In this document: positions 28,756 through 37,797 of the stretch, piece by piece
How the letters are laid out: each line of letters starts with the position of its first letter
How positions within the stretch are numbered: the first letter of the stretch is position 1
DNA from: Cellulosimicrobium terreum
GTDB taxonomy: Bacteria > Actinomycetota > Actinomycetes > Actinomycetales > Cellulomonadaceae
DNA length: 64,000 bases
Reading direction: 5' to 3'
NCBI GenBank assembly: GCA_014803435.1
Contig: JACYFD010000003.1
Location: 248,001-312,000, forward strand
Notes under the pieces: model-generated
Databases searched by the model: none
Told to the model about the DNA's origin: nothing
What the model saw: the letters and a program-made list of their open reading frames with translations, nothing else
Program-made: the position numbers and the translations under genes

Positions 28756-29111
28756 GGGGTTTCACGGCCAGCCGGCCCGCCCGGCGGTCCGCACCGGGCC
28801 GCGCGGGAAGGGATCGGGGTCGGGCACCGAGAGTCGTCGGCACCGCGCCGGTTCCGGGACCTGTAGTGCGCTGACAGCTGCGCGGGCGGCGAACCTGTCA
28901 GCCGCCCACGGGTCCCCGGACCGCCACGGTGCTGACGACCCGGGGGCGGGCGTACGACCACGGGATGACCGGCGCCCGACGACGACCCGCCCCACGCCCG
29001 ACGCCGCACCCCGGGCCGCGTCCGTAGCGTCGTCCACGAACCTGCCGACCACGCGTCCACGGACCGTGCGCGGCGCTCTACCCGCAGCACCCGATGAACC
29101 CAGGAGACGAC
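28756..29111. other. Intergenic region between DUF559 and ABC exporter genes
   Basis: This 356-bp divergent gap holds an inverted repeat, GCTGACAG (28870-28877) with CTGTCAGC (28895-28902), plus overlapping GGGCGGC (28884-28890) and GCCGCCC (28901-28907). It uses the same TGTCAGC word as the dispersed palindromes but with different spacing. I see no convincing promoter or gene in the remainder. Confidence 0.5.
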
Positions 29112-29945
29112 GTGGACACGACCGTGTACCGACCCATCGACCCCGCAGGGGACGGCACGACGCCGGGAACGGTGACCTCGCCCGCACCGCCCGCCGTGCG
29201 GGCCCGGGCGCTGCGCAAGACGTACGGGTCCGGCGAGGCCGTCGTGCACGCCCTGGACGGTGTCGACGTCGACTTCGAGCGCGGCCACTTCACCGCGATC
29301 ATGGGCCCGTCGGGCTCGGGCAAGTCGACGCTCATGCACCTCCTCGCCGGTCTGGACACCGCGACGAGCGGGCAGGCGTTCGTCGGGGACACGGAGGTCA
29401 CGCGGCTGGGTGACGACGCGCTCACGCAGCTCCGTCGCGACCGCGTCGGGTTCGTCTTCCAGTCGTTCAACCTCCTGCCGATGTTCAGCGCCGAGCAGAA
29501 CATCACGCTCCCCCTGGAGCTCGCCGGCACGCCCGTCGACCGCGAGTGGCTCGGCACGCTCGTGCGCACCCTCGGTCTGGAGGCGCGCCTGGAGCACCGC
29601 CCGTCCCAGCTGTCGGGCGGGCAGCAGCAGCGTGTCGCGATCGCGCGCGCCCTGATCGCCCAGCCGGAGGTCGTGTTCGCCGACGAGCCGACCGGCAACC
29701 TGGACTCGCGGTCGGGCGCCGAGGTGCTGAGCTTCCTGCGCCGTAGCGTCCGCGAGCTCGGCCGCACGATCATCATGGTCACCCACGACCCGACGGCCGC
29801 CGCCTACGCGGACCGCGTCGTCCTCATCGCGGACGGGCGCCTCGCGGGCGACATCGCGGACCCGACCCCGGAGTCCGTCCTCGCAGGCCTCGACGCGCTG
29901 CGCACCCTCGAGCTTCCCGACGGCGACCAGGCGGTGCGCGCCTGA
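29112..29945 (+). CDS. MacB-type ABC transporter ATP-binding protein
   Basis: A 277-residue ATPase of the MacB/LolD subfamily. Walker A is GPSGSGKST, the Q-loop sits in [11 protein letters not shown], the ABC signature is [15 protein letters not shown], Walker B is [12 protein letters not shown] and the switch His is in MVTHDP. About 30 disordered residues precede the domain. I chose GTG at 29112 because AGGAG (29102-29106) lies five bases before it, whereas the in-frame ATG at 29094 has no ribosome binding site. The stop and the permease start share one base (TGATG). Such pairs export peptides or antibiotics, or move lipoproteins; the substrate is unknown. Confidence 0.93.
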   Translation: MDTTVYRPIDPAGDGTTPGTVTSPAPPAVRARALRKTYGSGEAVVHALDGVDVDFERGHFTAIMGPSGSGKSTLMHLLAGLDTATSGQAFVGDTEVTRLGDDALTQLRRDRVGFVFQSFNLLPMFSAEQNITLPLELAGTPVDREWLGTLVRTLGLEARLEHRPSQLSGGQQQRVAIARALIAQPEVVFADEPTGNLDSRSGAEVLSFLRRSVRELGRTIIMVTHDPTAAAYADRVVLIADGRLAGDIADPTPESVLAGLDALRTLELPDGDQAVRA

Positions 29946-32467
29946 TGCTCCGCCTCACGCTGGCGCAGATGCGCCGCAGCACCGGTCGCCTCGCCGCCGC
30001 GGGCGTCGCGATCCTCATCGGCACCGCGTTCGTCGCGGCGACCCTGCTCGCGGGCGGGGTCCTGACCCGGACGACCAACGACGCGATAGCGGCCCGTTTC
30101 GCCGACTCCGACGTGGTCCTCGGCAACCCGCAGATGTTCACCCCGCAGGACACGGACGCGATCCGGGCGGTCGACGGCGTCGCCGCGGCCGAGCCCCTCA
30201 CGACCTGGTCCGTCGCCCTGGAGGCGGGCAGCCGGACGGTGTACCAGCTCGCGGTCCCCGCTCCGTCGGACCCGCGGTTCGACCCGCTCGAGGTCGTCGA
30301 GGGTGCCCTGCCGACGGCGCCCGGCCAGGTCGCGCTCCCGGCAGACGTCGCCGAGCGCCTCGGGCTCGACATGGGCGACCAGGTCGTCAACGCACGCTAC
30401 GTGTGGGGCGAGGACGAGACCGAGCCCACCGAGGTGCGCGACGCGCTGACCGTCGTCGGGATCATCGACGACCCGTACGGCGCGTACGCCCAGATGGGCG
30501 GGGCCGCCGTCGTCTCCGCGCAGGACGTCGCGGCGTGGGCGGAGGCGGACGGCAGCGACCTCACCGCGCCCGCGGTCATGGTCGTGCTCGACGACGGCGC
30601 CGACCTCGGCGCGGTGCGCGCGGACCTCCTCGCGACGTCCCCGCAGGACACGACCGTGCAGACCCCGGACGAGTACGCGCAGGAGGTGGCCGCGGCACAG
30701 ACCGGCGGCGAGCAGGTCTTCGTGTACGTGATCCTCGCGTTCGCCGCCATCGCGCTGGTGGTCGCGGCACTGGTCATCGCGAACACGTTCCAGGTGCTCG
30801 TCGCGCAGCGCACGCGCACCCTGGCGCTGCTGCGCGCCGTGGGCGCCAAGCGCGGCCAGCTCGCCCGGTCCGTCCTCGTCGAGGCGTCGATCCTCGGCGT
30901 GCTCGCCTCGCTCGCCGGCATCATCCTGGGCACGGCGCTCGTCCAGCTCGCGCTCCTCGTCGCGAGCAACGCGGACCTGGGGATCCCGATCCCGACCTCG
31001 GTGGCGATCACGCCGGCCGTCGTCCTCGCCCCGCTCGTCGTCGGCACCCTCGTCACCGTCGTCGCGTCGCTCGCCCCGGCGCGGGCCGCGACCCGCGTGT
31101 CACCGCTCGAGGCGCTGCGCCCCGCGGACGCGCCGCGACTGGGGACCGGAGCCGGCCGGGTCCGCCTCGTCCTCGCCCTGCTGCTGACCGTCGGCGGGTT
31201 CGCCCTGCTCGCCGGCGGCGTGGTCCTGGGGATGAACGGCTCACCGGACGTCGGCCTCATGGCAGGGGTCCTCGGCGGCGCGATCTCGTTCGTCGGCGTC
31301 CTCGTCGGGGCGGTGTTCTGGCTGCCGCGCACCGTCGGGCTCGTCGGGCGGCTGCTGGCGCGCACCGGTCCGACCGCGCGCCTGGCCACCGCGAACACGC
31401 TGCGCAACCCGCGGCGCACCACCGCCACGAGCACCGCGCTGCTCATCGGGGTCACGCTCGTCGCGATGATGTCGACCGGCGCCGCGAGCGCACGCACGAG
31501 CCTCGGCGCGGCGCTGGACGACCAGTACCCGGTCGACGTCATGGTCATCGGGTCCGGCGTGGACGGGACCCTCCCGGAGTCGACGACCGGGATGCTCGCC
31601 GGCATCGACGGGGTCGACACCGTCGTTCCCGGCACCGACGTGCTCGCGGAGCTGCCCGACGGCGCGTCCGTCTCCCCGACGGCCGTCGACCCGGCCGCCG
31701 CGGCCGGCGTCGTGCGGTCGCAGGACACCCTCGCGGGGCTCGCGCCGGGCACGCTCGTCCTTCCGGAGTGGGAGGCGCAGGCCCTCGGGTTCGCGGACGG
31801 CGACACCACGCAGCTCACGGGTACCGGCGGCGAGACGCTGGAGGTCACGGTGGCAGTCGGCAGCTCCGACACGTCGTTGCTCACGACGCAGGACGCGCAC
31901 GTCCTCGACCCCGGTGCCACGGCGACCCGGCTGTGGGTGAGCGTCGACGACCCGTCGGACACGGCTGTGGTGGCGGCCGTCCAGGACGCGGTCGCCGAGT
32001 CGGACACACCCGTCGAGGTCGTGGGTGCGGTCGTGGAGCGCGCCGCGATGCAGCAGGTCGTCGACACGATGCTCGCGGTGGTCGTGGGCCTTCTCGCGGT
32101 GGCCGTCGTCATCGCCCTCATCGGCGTCGCGAACACCCTGTCGCTGTCGGTCATCGAGCGCCGCCGCGAGTCCGCGACGCTGCGCGCGATCGGGCTGAGC
32201 CGCCGCCGCCTGCGCTGGATGCTCGCGATCGAGGGCATGCTCATCGCCGGGGTCGGCGCCGTGCTGGGCATCGTGCTCGGGGTGCTGTACGGGTGGGCGG
32301 GTGCGGCGACCGCGCTGAGCCTCATGGGGGACGTGGCGTTCTCCGTGCCGTGGCGCGACGTGGCGATCGTGCTCGTCGTCGCCCTCGCGGCGGGGCTCCT
32401 CGCCTCGGTCGTGCCGGGCCGCACGGCGGCCCGCACGTCGCCGGTGGAGGCCCTCGCGATCGACTGA
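29945..32467 (+). CDS. FtsX-like ABC transporter permease with two FtsX domains
   Basis: An 840-residue permease, partner of the ATPase before it. An N-terminal span (about 15-38) precedes a large extracellular MacB-like domain (40-255); three spans follow near 265-380 (YVILAFAAIALVVAALVIANTFQ begins the first). A second unit repeats the plan, with a span near 495-515, another extracellular domain, and three C-terminal spans around VVGLLAVAVVIALIGVANTL. This double-FtsX layout is common in actinobacterial exporters of unknown substrate. Translation is coupled to the ATPase gene through TGATG. A hairpin terminator follows at 32483-32519. Confidence 0.92.
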   Translation: MLRLTLAQMRRSTGRLAAAGVAILIGTAFVAATLLAGGVLTRTTNDAIAARFADSDVVLGNPQMFTPQDTDAIRAVDGVAAAEPLTTWSVALEAGSRTVYQLAVPAPSDPRFDPLEVVEGALPTAPGQVALPADVAERLGLDMGDQVVNARYVWGEDETEPTEVRDALTVVGIIDDPYGAYAQMGGAAVVSAQDVAAWAEADGSDLTAPAVMVVLDDGADLGAVRADLLATSPQDTTVQTPDEYAQEVAAAQTGGEQVFVYVILAFAAIALVVAALVIANTFQVLVAQRTRTLALLRAVGAKRGQLARSVLVEASILGVLASLAGIILGTALVQLALLVASNADLGIPIPTSVAITPAVVLAPLVVGTLVTVVASLAPARAATRVSPLEALRPADAPRLGTGAGRVRLVLALLLTVGGFALLAGGVVLGMNGSPDVGLMAGVLGGAISFVGVLVGAVFWLPRTVGLVGRLLARTGPTARLATANTLRNPRRTTATSTALLIGVTLVAMMSTGAASARTSLGAALDDQYPVDVMVIGSGVDGTLPESTTGMLAGIDGVDTVVPGTDVLAELPDGASVSPTAVDPAAAAGVVRSQDTLAGLAPGTLVLPEWEAQALGFADGDTTQLTGTGGETLEVTVAVGSSDTSLLTTQDAHVLDPGATATRLWVSVDDPSDTAVVAAVQDAVAESDTPVEVVGAVVERAAMQQVVDTMLAVVVGLLAVAVVIALIGVANTLSLSVIERRRESATLRAIGLSRRRLRWMLAIEGMLIAGVGAVLGIVLGVLYGWAGAATALSLMGDVAFSVPWRDVAIVLVVALAAGLLASVVPGRTAARTSPVEALAID

Positions 32468-32482
32468 GCGCAGCCACCACGT

Positions 32483-32519
32483 GCGTGCGCCCCTGCGGGT
32501 TGTCCACAGGGGCGCACGC
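32483..32519 (+). terminator. Hairpin terminator after the ABC permease
   Basis: GCGTGCGCCCCTG (32483-32495) pairs perfectly with 32507-32519 around an 11-nt loop that contains TTGTCCAC. It lies 15 bp after the permease stop and before the FtsK-like gene. Confidence 0.75.
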
Positions 32520-32560
32520 GCACGCCGCACGCAGACCGTGGGTCGGGGCAGGATCGGCCC

Positions 32561-35500
32561 GTGCCCACGACCGCCATCCGCATCACGCTGCACCCGGCCA
32601 CGGACGTCCTGCTCGAGCCCGGCGTGCGGCTGGGCGACGCGCGTGCCGAGCTCGCGCGACTGACCTGCCGGCCCGAGCTCGTCACGGCACCGCTGCGCGT
32701 CGAGGGCGTCGTCGTGGACGACGAGCACCGCTGCGGCACGCACCCCCTCCTGCCGGGTGCGACGCTCGTGCCCGGTCCGCAGCGGGACCCGGCGACGCGT
32801 CGTCCCGCGACCGGCAGGCCGGGCCCGTTCCGCGCGGTCCTCGCGTCCCCGTGGCACGTCGCGGTCCTCACCGGTCCCGACGCCGGTCGGCTCGTGCCCG
32901 TCGGCGACGGGACGCGGGGCGCGGCGCCCGTCGACGGCCTGCGGGTGGGCTGGCACCACGGCCGCGCCGGCGCGCGGGTGCGCGTGGCCGTCCCGGCCGG
33001 GTCGGTCCGTCGGCGGCCGGGACGGCGGGCGCGTCGCGTGCGGGTGCCCTGGCCGGTCCGGTGGCGACCCGGCGTCGAGCTCGTGTCCGGCGCGACGGCG
33101 TACGCGCTGCGCCGACGCCCGACCCTGGAGCTGGACCCGGCGTCCGCGGACGGGACCGGGGTGGCGCCACGGGACGGTCACGGCATCGCGTCGCACCTGC
33201 CGATGGCTCTGGTACCGGCCGCGGGCTCCGTGGTCCTCGCGGTCACCATGCGTCAGCCGCTGTACGCCCTCGTCGCTCTCGCGAGCCCGCTCGCGCTTCT
33301 GGTCCCCGCGCTGCTCCGGGTCCGTCGCCGTCGCGCGGCGCTGAGCGGGTCGGGTTCGCGCGGCCGGCACGACGGCCCGACCGACGGCGGCGCGCCCACC
33401 GGCCCCCACGACGAGTCGTCGGACGGGCAGCGCAGCGACGGACCCCGCTCCGGCGTCCGACCCGGCAGCGTGCCGGCGCCCGACCCGCTGCGCCCTCGCC
33501 CGGCGGACCTCGCGACCCGGGCCGTCGTCGCGCACCACGCTCCCGCCGTCGAGCGCCCGGCCGCCGAGCGGCCCCGTAGCCTGCTCGGCTCCACCGACGA
33601 GCACCCGCTGGCCCCGGTCGCGCCCCCGCTGCCCGACGGGTGCGCCGCCGTGGTCGGCCCGCCCGGTGCGGCGCTCGCCGTGGCGCGCGCCGTCGTCGCC
33701 GAGCTGCTCGCCGGCGGGGCGACTCCTGTCGTGCGCTGCGCGCCCGATCACGAGGCGGACTGGTCCTGGTGCCGGTGGGTGCCGGGCGCGCGGGTCGTCA
33801 CGACCCTCGACGAGGTCGAGGCCGCGGACGTCCTCGTGGTCGACGCACGCGGGGCGACGCGCTCCACGCCCGGCACGCCCGGCACGGCGGAGCTCGCGGC
33901 CGCGTGGCCGCGCCTCGCCGCCCGCGGGACGCGGCTCCTGCTCCTCGCGGCGCGCACCGACGACGTCCCCGCCTGGTGCCGCACCGTCCTGCACACCGAC
34001 GGGAGCACCACGTACCGGACCGGTGCCGACGGCGCACGCACCGCGCAGCCCCACGTCGCGGTCCACGAGGGGTGGCTCGACACGGTTGCACGTCACCTCG
34101 CGGCGGCACACCACCGCGGCCACGTCGGCCGGCGGGCCCGTCGTGACGACGCGGCCCTCCCCGGGCAGGACACGTGCGACCCCGCTGCGCCGGGCATCCC
34201 GGCCGCCGTGTCGCTCGCCGCCGTCGCCGGCGCCCCGGCGGACGCCGGGGACCTCGCCGGGTGGCTCGGCGACCGCTGGGCCACGCCGCGCGACCCCCGC
34301 TCGCTGAGCGTCCCGCTCGGCGTCGACGCGGACGGCACGGTCGTCCGGCTCGACCTGGTGGCGCAGGGCCCGCACCTCCTCGTCGCCGGGACGACCGGGG
34401 CCGGCAAGTCCGAGCTGCTGCAGACCCTCGTCACCGGGATCGCCCTGACGTGCCCGCCCGCCGAGGTGACGCTCGCCCTGGTCGACTTCAAGGGCGGGAC
34501 GAGCTTCGGGGCGTGCGGCGACCTGCCGCACGTCGCAGGACGTGTCACGGACCTCGACCAGGGGCTCGCCGGTCGGGCGCTCGCCGGCTTGCGCGCGGAG
34601 CTGCACCGGCGCGAGCGGGTCCTCGCGGGCGCCGGGGTCACGGACCTCGCCGACCTCCCGGTGGGCACGCTGCCGCGCCTCGTCGTGGTGATCGACGAGT
34701 TCCGCGCCCTCGCCGACGACCTTCCCGAGTTCCTGCCCGGCCTGCTGCGGGTCGCCGCCCAAGGGCGTGCGCTCGGGGTCCACCTCGTGCTCGCGACGCA
34801 GCGGCCCGCCGGCGCCGTGAGCACCGACGTGCGCGCCAACATCTCGACACGGATCGCGCTGCGCATCGTCGACCCGGCGGACTCGGCGGACGTCGTCGAC
34901 ACGCCGCAGGCCGCACGCATCCCGGCGGACGCCCCCGGCCGCGCGGTGCTGCGGCACGGGAACGCGCCGCCCGTCGCGCTGCAGTGCGCGCGGGCGAGCA
35001 CGCCGGTCCGCGCGACGCGGTCGGGCACGCGGCTCGCACCGGCGTGGGGTGCGCCCCGACCTGGGCCCGGACCGTTCGTCGCCCCGGCGCTCTCTCCCGG
35101 CGACTCCCCCGGCGTCGAGCCGGTCGTGGTCGACGCGCTGCCCGCACTCGTCGCGGCCGCCCGCGAGGTCGCCGCGGACCTCGGGGCGCCCCGGCCCCGG
35201 GCACCGTGGCTCCCCGCCCTTCCCGAGCGGATCGACCTCGACGAGCTCGCACGCGCCGGGACCGGTCACGGGCTCGCCTTCGCCCTCGGCGACATGGTGG
35301 CGGAGCAGCGCCACGAGGTCCTGCACTGGGACCCCGCCGACGGCCACCTCGCCGTCGTCGGGCGCGCCCGCTCCGGCCGGACGACGGCACTGCACACGCT
35401 CGCGTGCGCGGCGCTCGCGACCGGGTGGCACGTCCACGTCGTGGGCAGCGACCCAGACCTGCGCGACCTCGCCGGGCGCCCGGGGGTCGGCACCGTCGTC

Positions 35501-36784
35501 GACCGCTCCGACCCGCGACGCGTCGCCCGCCTGCTGCGGCTCCTCGCCGGGTACGACGACGCGCAGGGGCGTCCCTCTGCGCGCGGACCGGGAGGCTCAC
35601 GCCGGACGCTCGTCGTCGTGGACGACGTCGAGGCGGTGCACGCGGCGCTGTCGTGGCTGCCGGGAGGGGTGGGCGTCGACGTGCTCGGCGCGGCGCTCGC
35701 CGGGTCGGGAGGGACGGGAGGATCTGGGCCGTGCTTCGCCCTGTCGGGCTCGGGGCACCACCTGTCCGGGCTCGGGAGCCAGGTCGGCGTCCGTGTCGTG
35801 CTGTCCTCGCGCGACCGGCACGACGACGTCACCCTGGGTGTGCCGGCCGCGCTCGCCGGACACGGCGGGCCGCCCGGTCGGGCCGTGCGCACCGGCGCGG
35901 GCGAGCCGGTCGTGTGCCAGGTCGCGGTCGCCGCACCGACCCCGGTCGAGGAGCTGCAGGTCGAGGACCTGCCGGCTGCGGGCAGCGCTCCGCTGCGGGT
36001 GGTGGGGGTGCCGGGCACGGTCCTGGTCGACGAGATCGAGGAACTGCCCGACGACGCTGCAGACCGGACCGGGGATGGCCCTGGGTCGCAGCCGTGGGCG
36101 CCCGGTCCGGCGACGGTCGTGCCCGTCGGCCGGGGCGGAGACCACGGCGGGGTCCTGTCGCTCGACGTGTCCGACGGCGCGCTCGTCGTCGGCCCTGCGG
36201 GGAGCGGGCGCTCGGCGACCCTGCGGCTCGTGACCGGACACCTCGCTGCCAGGGGCGTGCTCGCGGGCGTCGTCTCGCGCGACGCGACGGTCCGGGCTGC
36301 GGCCGGCGAGGACGTGGCGAGCCTCGCGCGATTCGTCCCCGCCGACCTCTCCGGGTTCCTCGACGCGGTCGAGCGCCGCACCGTGGACGACGTCCGGCCC
36401 GTGCTCGTCGTGGACGACCTGGACCAGCTCGGGCAGCTGTGCGTGCTCGAGTCCGACCGGCTCGCCGGCCTGTGCCGGGAGGACCTGCGACTCGTCGCGT
36501 CCTCGACCACCACGGGAGCGGCCATGGCCCTGCGTGGTCCGCTCGCCGAGCTGCGCGCAGCACGCGCAGGGGTCGTGCTCGGACCCGGCGAGCGTGGCAG
36601 CGGGGACGTGTTCGGCCACGCGCTCGAATGGCTCACCGAACCGGGTCGTCCCCGCGCCGGGCGGGGCGTCCTCGTGCAGGGCTCACGACTCGCCCCGCTG
36701 CAGGTGGCGCTGGCAGAGCCCGCCGTTCGGGCTGTCAGCCCGTGGGTCGGGAGTCCCGTGTCGTCGCCTCGACGACAGGCTTGA
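32561..36784 (+). CDS. EssC/EccC-like triple-ATPase FtsK/SpoIIIE membrane protein
   Basis: A 1407-residue protein with the layout of type VII secretion motor ATPases. The N-terminal 150 residues resemble the FHA-like region of EssC; two adjacent membrane spans follow at about 213-253; then three ATPase domains. The first has intact Walker A GTTGAGKS (about 609-617), Walker B VVVIDEF (about 706-712) and the ATQRPAG sensor. The second (GRARSGRTT, about 932) and third (GPAGSGRSA, about 1209) replace the Walker lysine by arginine. Degenerate second and third domains are known in EccC proteins, where they bind substrate signals. No WXG100, EccB/D/E or mycosin-like gene is visible nearby, so the substrate is unclear. 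A GTG start at 32561 with AGGA upstream is used. Confidence 0.85.
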   Translation: MPTTAIRITLHPATDVLLEPGVRLGDARAELARLTCRPELVTAPLRVEGVVVDDEHRCGTHPLLPGATLVPGPQRDPATRRPATGRPGPFRAVLASPWHVAVLTGPDAGRLVPVGDGTRGAAPVDGLRVGWHHGRAGARVRVAVPAGSVRRRPGRRARRVRVPWPVRWRPGVELVSGATAYALRRRPTLELDPASADGTGVAPRDGHGIASHLPMALVPAAGSVVLAVTMRQPLYALVALASPLALLVPALLRVRRRRAALSGSGSRGRHDGPTDGGAPTGPHDESSDGQRSDGPRSGVRPGSVPAPDPLRPRPADLATRAVVAHHAPAVERPAAERPRSLLGSTDEHPLAPVAPPLPDGCAAVVGPPGAALAVARAVVAELLAGGATPVVRCAPDHEADWSWCRWVPGARVVTTLDEVEAADVLVVDARGATRSTPGTPGTAELAAAWPRLAARGTRLLLLAARTDDVPAWCRTVLHTDGSTTYRTGADGARTAQPHVAVHEGWLDTVARHLAAAHHRGHVGRRARRDDAALPGQDTCDPAAPGIPAAVSLAAVAGAPADAGDLAGWLGDRWATPRDPRSLSVPLGVDADGTVVRLDLVAQGPHLLVAGTTGAGKSELLQTLVTGIALTCPPAEVTLALVDFKGGTSFGACGDLPHVAGRVTDLDQGLAGRALAGLRAELHRRERVLAGAGVTDLADLPVGTLPRLVVVIDEFRALADDLPEFLPGLLRVAAQGRALGVHLVLATQRPAGAVSTDVRANISTRIALRIVDPADSADVVDTPQAARIPADAPGRAVLRHGNAPPVALQCARASTPVRATRSGTRLAPAWGAPRPGPGPFVAPALSPGDSPGVEPVVVDALPALVAAAREVAADLGAPRPRAPWLPALPERIDLDELARAGTGHGLAFALGDMVAEQRHEVLHWDPADGHLAVVGRARSGRTTALHTLACAALATGWHVHVVGSDPDLRDLAGRPGVGTVVDRSDPRRVARLLRLLAGYDDAQGRPSARGPGGSRRTLVVVDDVEAVHAALSWLPGGVGVDVLGAALAGSGGTGGSGPCFALSGSGHHLSGLGSQVGVRVVLSSRDRHDDVTLGVPAALAGHGGPPGRAVRTGAGEPVVCQVAVAAPTPVEELQVEDLPAAGSAPLRVVGVPGTVLVDEIEELPDDAADRTGDGPGSQPWAPGPATVVPVGRGGDHGGVLSLDVSDGALVVGPAGSGRSATLRLVTGHLAARGVLAGVVSRDATVRAAAGEDVASLARFVPADLSGFLDAVERRTVDDVRPVLVVDDLDQLGQLCVLESDRLAGLCREDLRLVASSTTTGAAMALRGPLAELRAARAGVVLGPGERGSGDVFGHALEWLTEPGRPRAGRGVLVQGSRLAPLQVALAEPAVRAVSPWVGSPVSSPRRQA

Positions 36785-37229
36785 GCACCATGAGTACGAG
36801 GACCACCACGGCGAGGGCGATCGCGACGCCGAGCGGCAGCGCGACCCGCCCGCCATCGGCCTGCAGCGAGCTCACGGCGACGACGATCTGGAGGATCTGC
36901 CACGTCGCGACGGGAGACCTGCCCCATCGCTGGCCCCGGAGCAGGGCGCGCAGGCTCGCCGCGAGGACGAGAGCGACCCCGAGCGAGAACACGACGAGGA
37001 AGAGGCTCACGCCGAGGGAGCTCGAGCCACCGGCGACGAGCTCGACGAGCACGACGACACCGGCGACCGTCAGCGCGATGATCTCGAGGCCGACTCCGGC
37101 GACGAGCGCGACGACGGCTGGCGGGCGCCTGCCAGCACCCTCGGCAGGCGTTGCGGCGTCTGCGCTGTCTGCGCTGTCGGGACGGTCGTCGGGAGAGCCG
37201 GGCGACGGCGTTCGGCGGGACACGATCAC
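36735..37229 (-). CDS. Small four-span membrane protein of unknown function
   Basis: A 164-residue protein whose first 40 residues are polar and Asp/Pro-rich, followed by four hydrophobic spans (about 45-70, 77-98, 110-128 and 135-155). A short RGQRWGRSPVATWQILQ loop between spans two and three is the only distinctive part and recalls actinobacterial small integral membrane proteins without assigned function. GTG at 37229 is chosen since coding character starts there; the reading to 37280 would add unlikely Cys-rich residues. Its 3' end overlaps the FtsK-like gene on the other strand by 50 bp. Confidence 0.65.
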   Translation of the reverse strand: MIVSRRTPSPGSPDDRPDSADSADAATPAEGAGRRPPAVVALVAGVGLEIIALTVAGVVVLVELVAGGSSSLGVSLFLVVFSLGVALVLAASLRALLRGQRWGRSPVATWQILQIVVAVSSLQADGGRVALPLGVAIALAVVVLVLMVLKPVVEATTRDSRPTG

Positions 37230-37323
37230 CCACCCTACGCCGTGACCTGCACCTTCATCCTCTTGTGACGAACACCTCACGATTCACGCGGAGGAAACTT
37301 CCCCGTAACCCCTTGTGCTGGCC

Positions 37324-37338
37324 TTCACGAGGTGTGAA
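37324..37338. promoter_or_regulatory. Palindromic putative operator upstream of whiB1
   Basis: TTCAC-GAGGT-GTGAA is a perfect-arm palindrome 118 bp before the whiB1 start codon. A second TGTGA/TCAC pair lies at 37264-37279. In mycobacteria whiB1 is controlled by the cAMP receptor protein, so a CRP-type site is possible, but the half-site spacing is not canonical. Confidence 0.35.
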
Positions 37339-37455
37339 CCTGGTTCAAGCATCAATCATCCCCCCGCCTGAGCCCCGGCCACGACTCGTCGTCTGGCCCC
37401 TGCCCGGTGCACCGCACCGCAGGTCGGGCTCCTCTCTCGTGCCAAGGAGTGACAC

Positions 37456-37704
37456 ATGGACTGGCGCCACCGCGCAGCCTGCCTGGACGAAGACCCGGAG
37501 CTGTTCTTCCCGATCGGTAACACCGGTCCCGCGCTCCTCCAGATCGACGAGGCGAAGGCCGTGTGCCGTCGCTGCGACGTCGTCGACACCTGCCTCAAGT
37601 GGGCCATCGACTCCGGGCAGGACGCCGGGGTCTGGGGTGGCCTCTCGGAGGACGAGCGCCGCGCCCTCAAGCGCCGCACCGCGCGCGCACGCCGCGCCGG
37701 CTGA
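37456..37704 (+). CDS. whiB1: WhiB-family iron-sulfur regulator (WhiB1 type)
   Basis: An 82-residue WhiB protein starting MDWRHRAACLDEDPELFFP, the start typical of WhiB1. Four cysteines (AAC, VCRRC, DTC) bind a 4Fe-4S cluster; the DAGVWGGLSEDERRALKRR turn and basic tail complete the fold. WhiB1 is a nitric-oxide-responsive essential regulator that binds sigma factor region 4. ATG at 37456 has AAGGAG 6 nt upstream. It stands alone between a 225-bp leader and a strong terminator, and converges with the PdtaS-type kinase, an arrangement also seen for Rv3219/Rv3220c in M. tuberculosis (from memory). Confidence 0.93.
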   Translation: MDWRHRAACLDEDPELFFPIGNTGPALLQIDEAKAVCRRCDVVDTCLKWAIDSGQDAGVWGGLSEDERRALKRRTARARRAG

Positions 37705-37745
37705 GCCTTCGAGCGAGCAGCCGGCGGCAGCGCGACCGGCAGACC

Positions 37746-37783
37746 AGGACGGGCCGTCACCCCACGGGGTGACGGCCCGTCCT
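37746..37783. terminator. Bidirectional hairpin terminator between whiB1 and the PdtaS-type gene
   Basis: A 17-18-bp stem: the AGGACGGGCCGTCACCC arm at 37746-37762 pairs with its complement ending at 37783, with a tight loop around CACG. It is the strongest hairpin in the window and sits between convergent stops at 37704 and 37798. Confidence 0.88.
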
Positions 37784-37797
37784 GCGTCCGGTGCAGG

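Noticed and set aside
32496-32506. TTGTCCACA, a match to the high-GC actinobacterial DnaA box
   Set aside because: Only one copy was noticed, in the loop of a terminator hairpin, with no dnaA, dnaN or box cluster nearby; it does not mark an origin.
31241-35437. A 1398-codon minus-strand open frame over the ABC permease and FtsK-like genes
   Set aside because: It spans two well-supported genes and their terminator, has no start signal and no recognisable domain.
36730-36745. GCTGTCAGCC near the end of the FtsK-like gene as another family 2 palindrome
   Set aside because: Only one half-arm is present and it lies within coding sequence without the partner arm at the expected distance.
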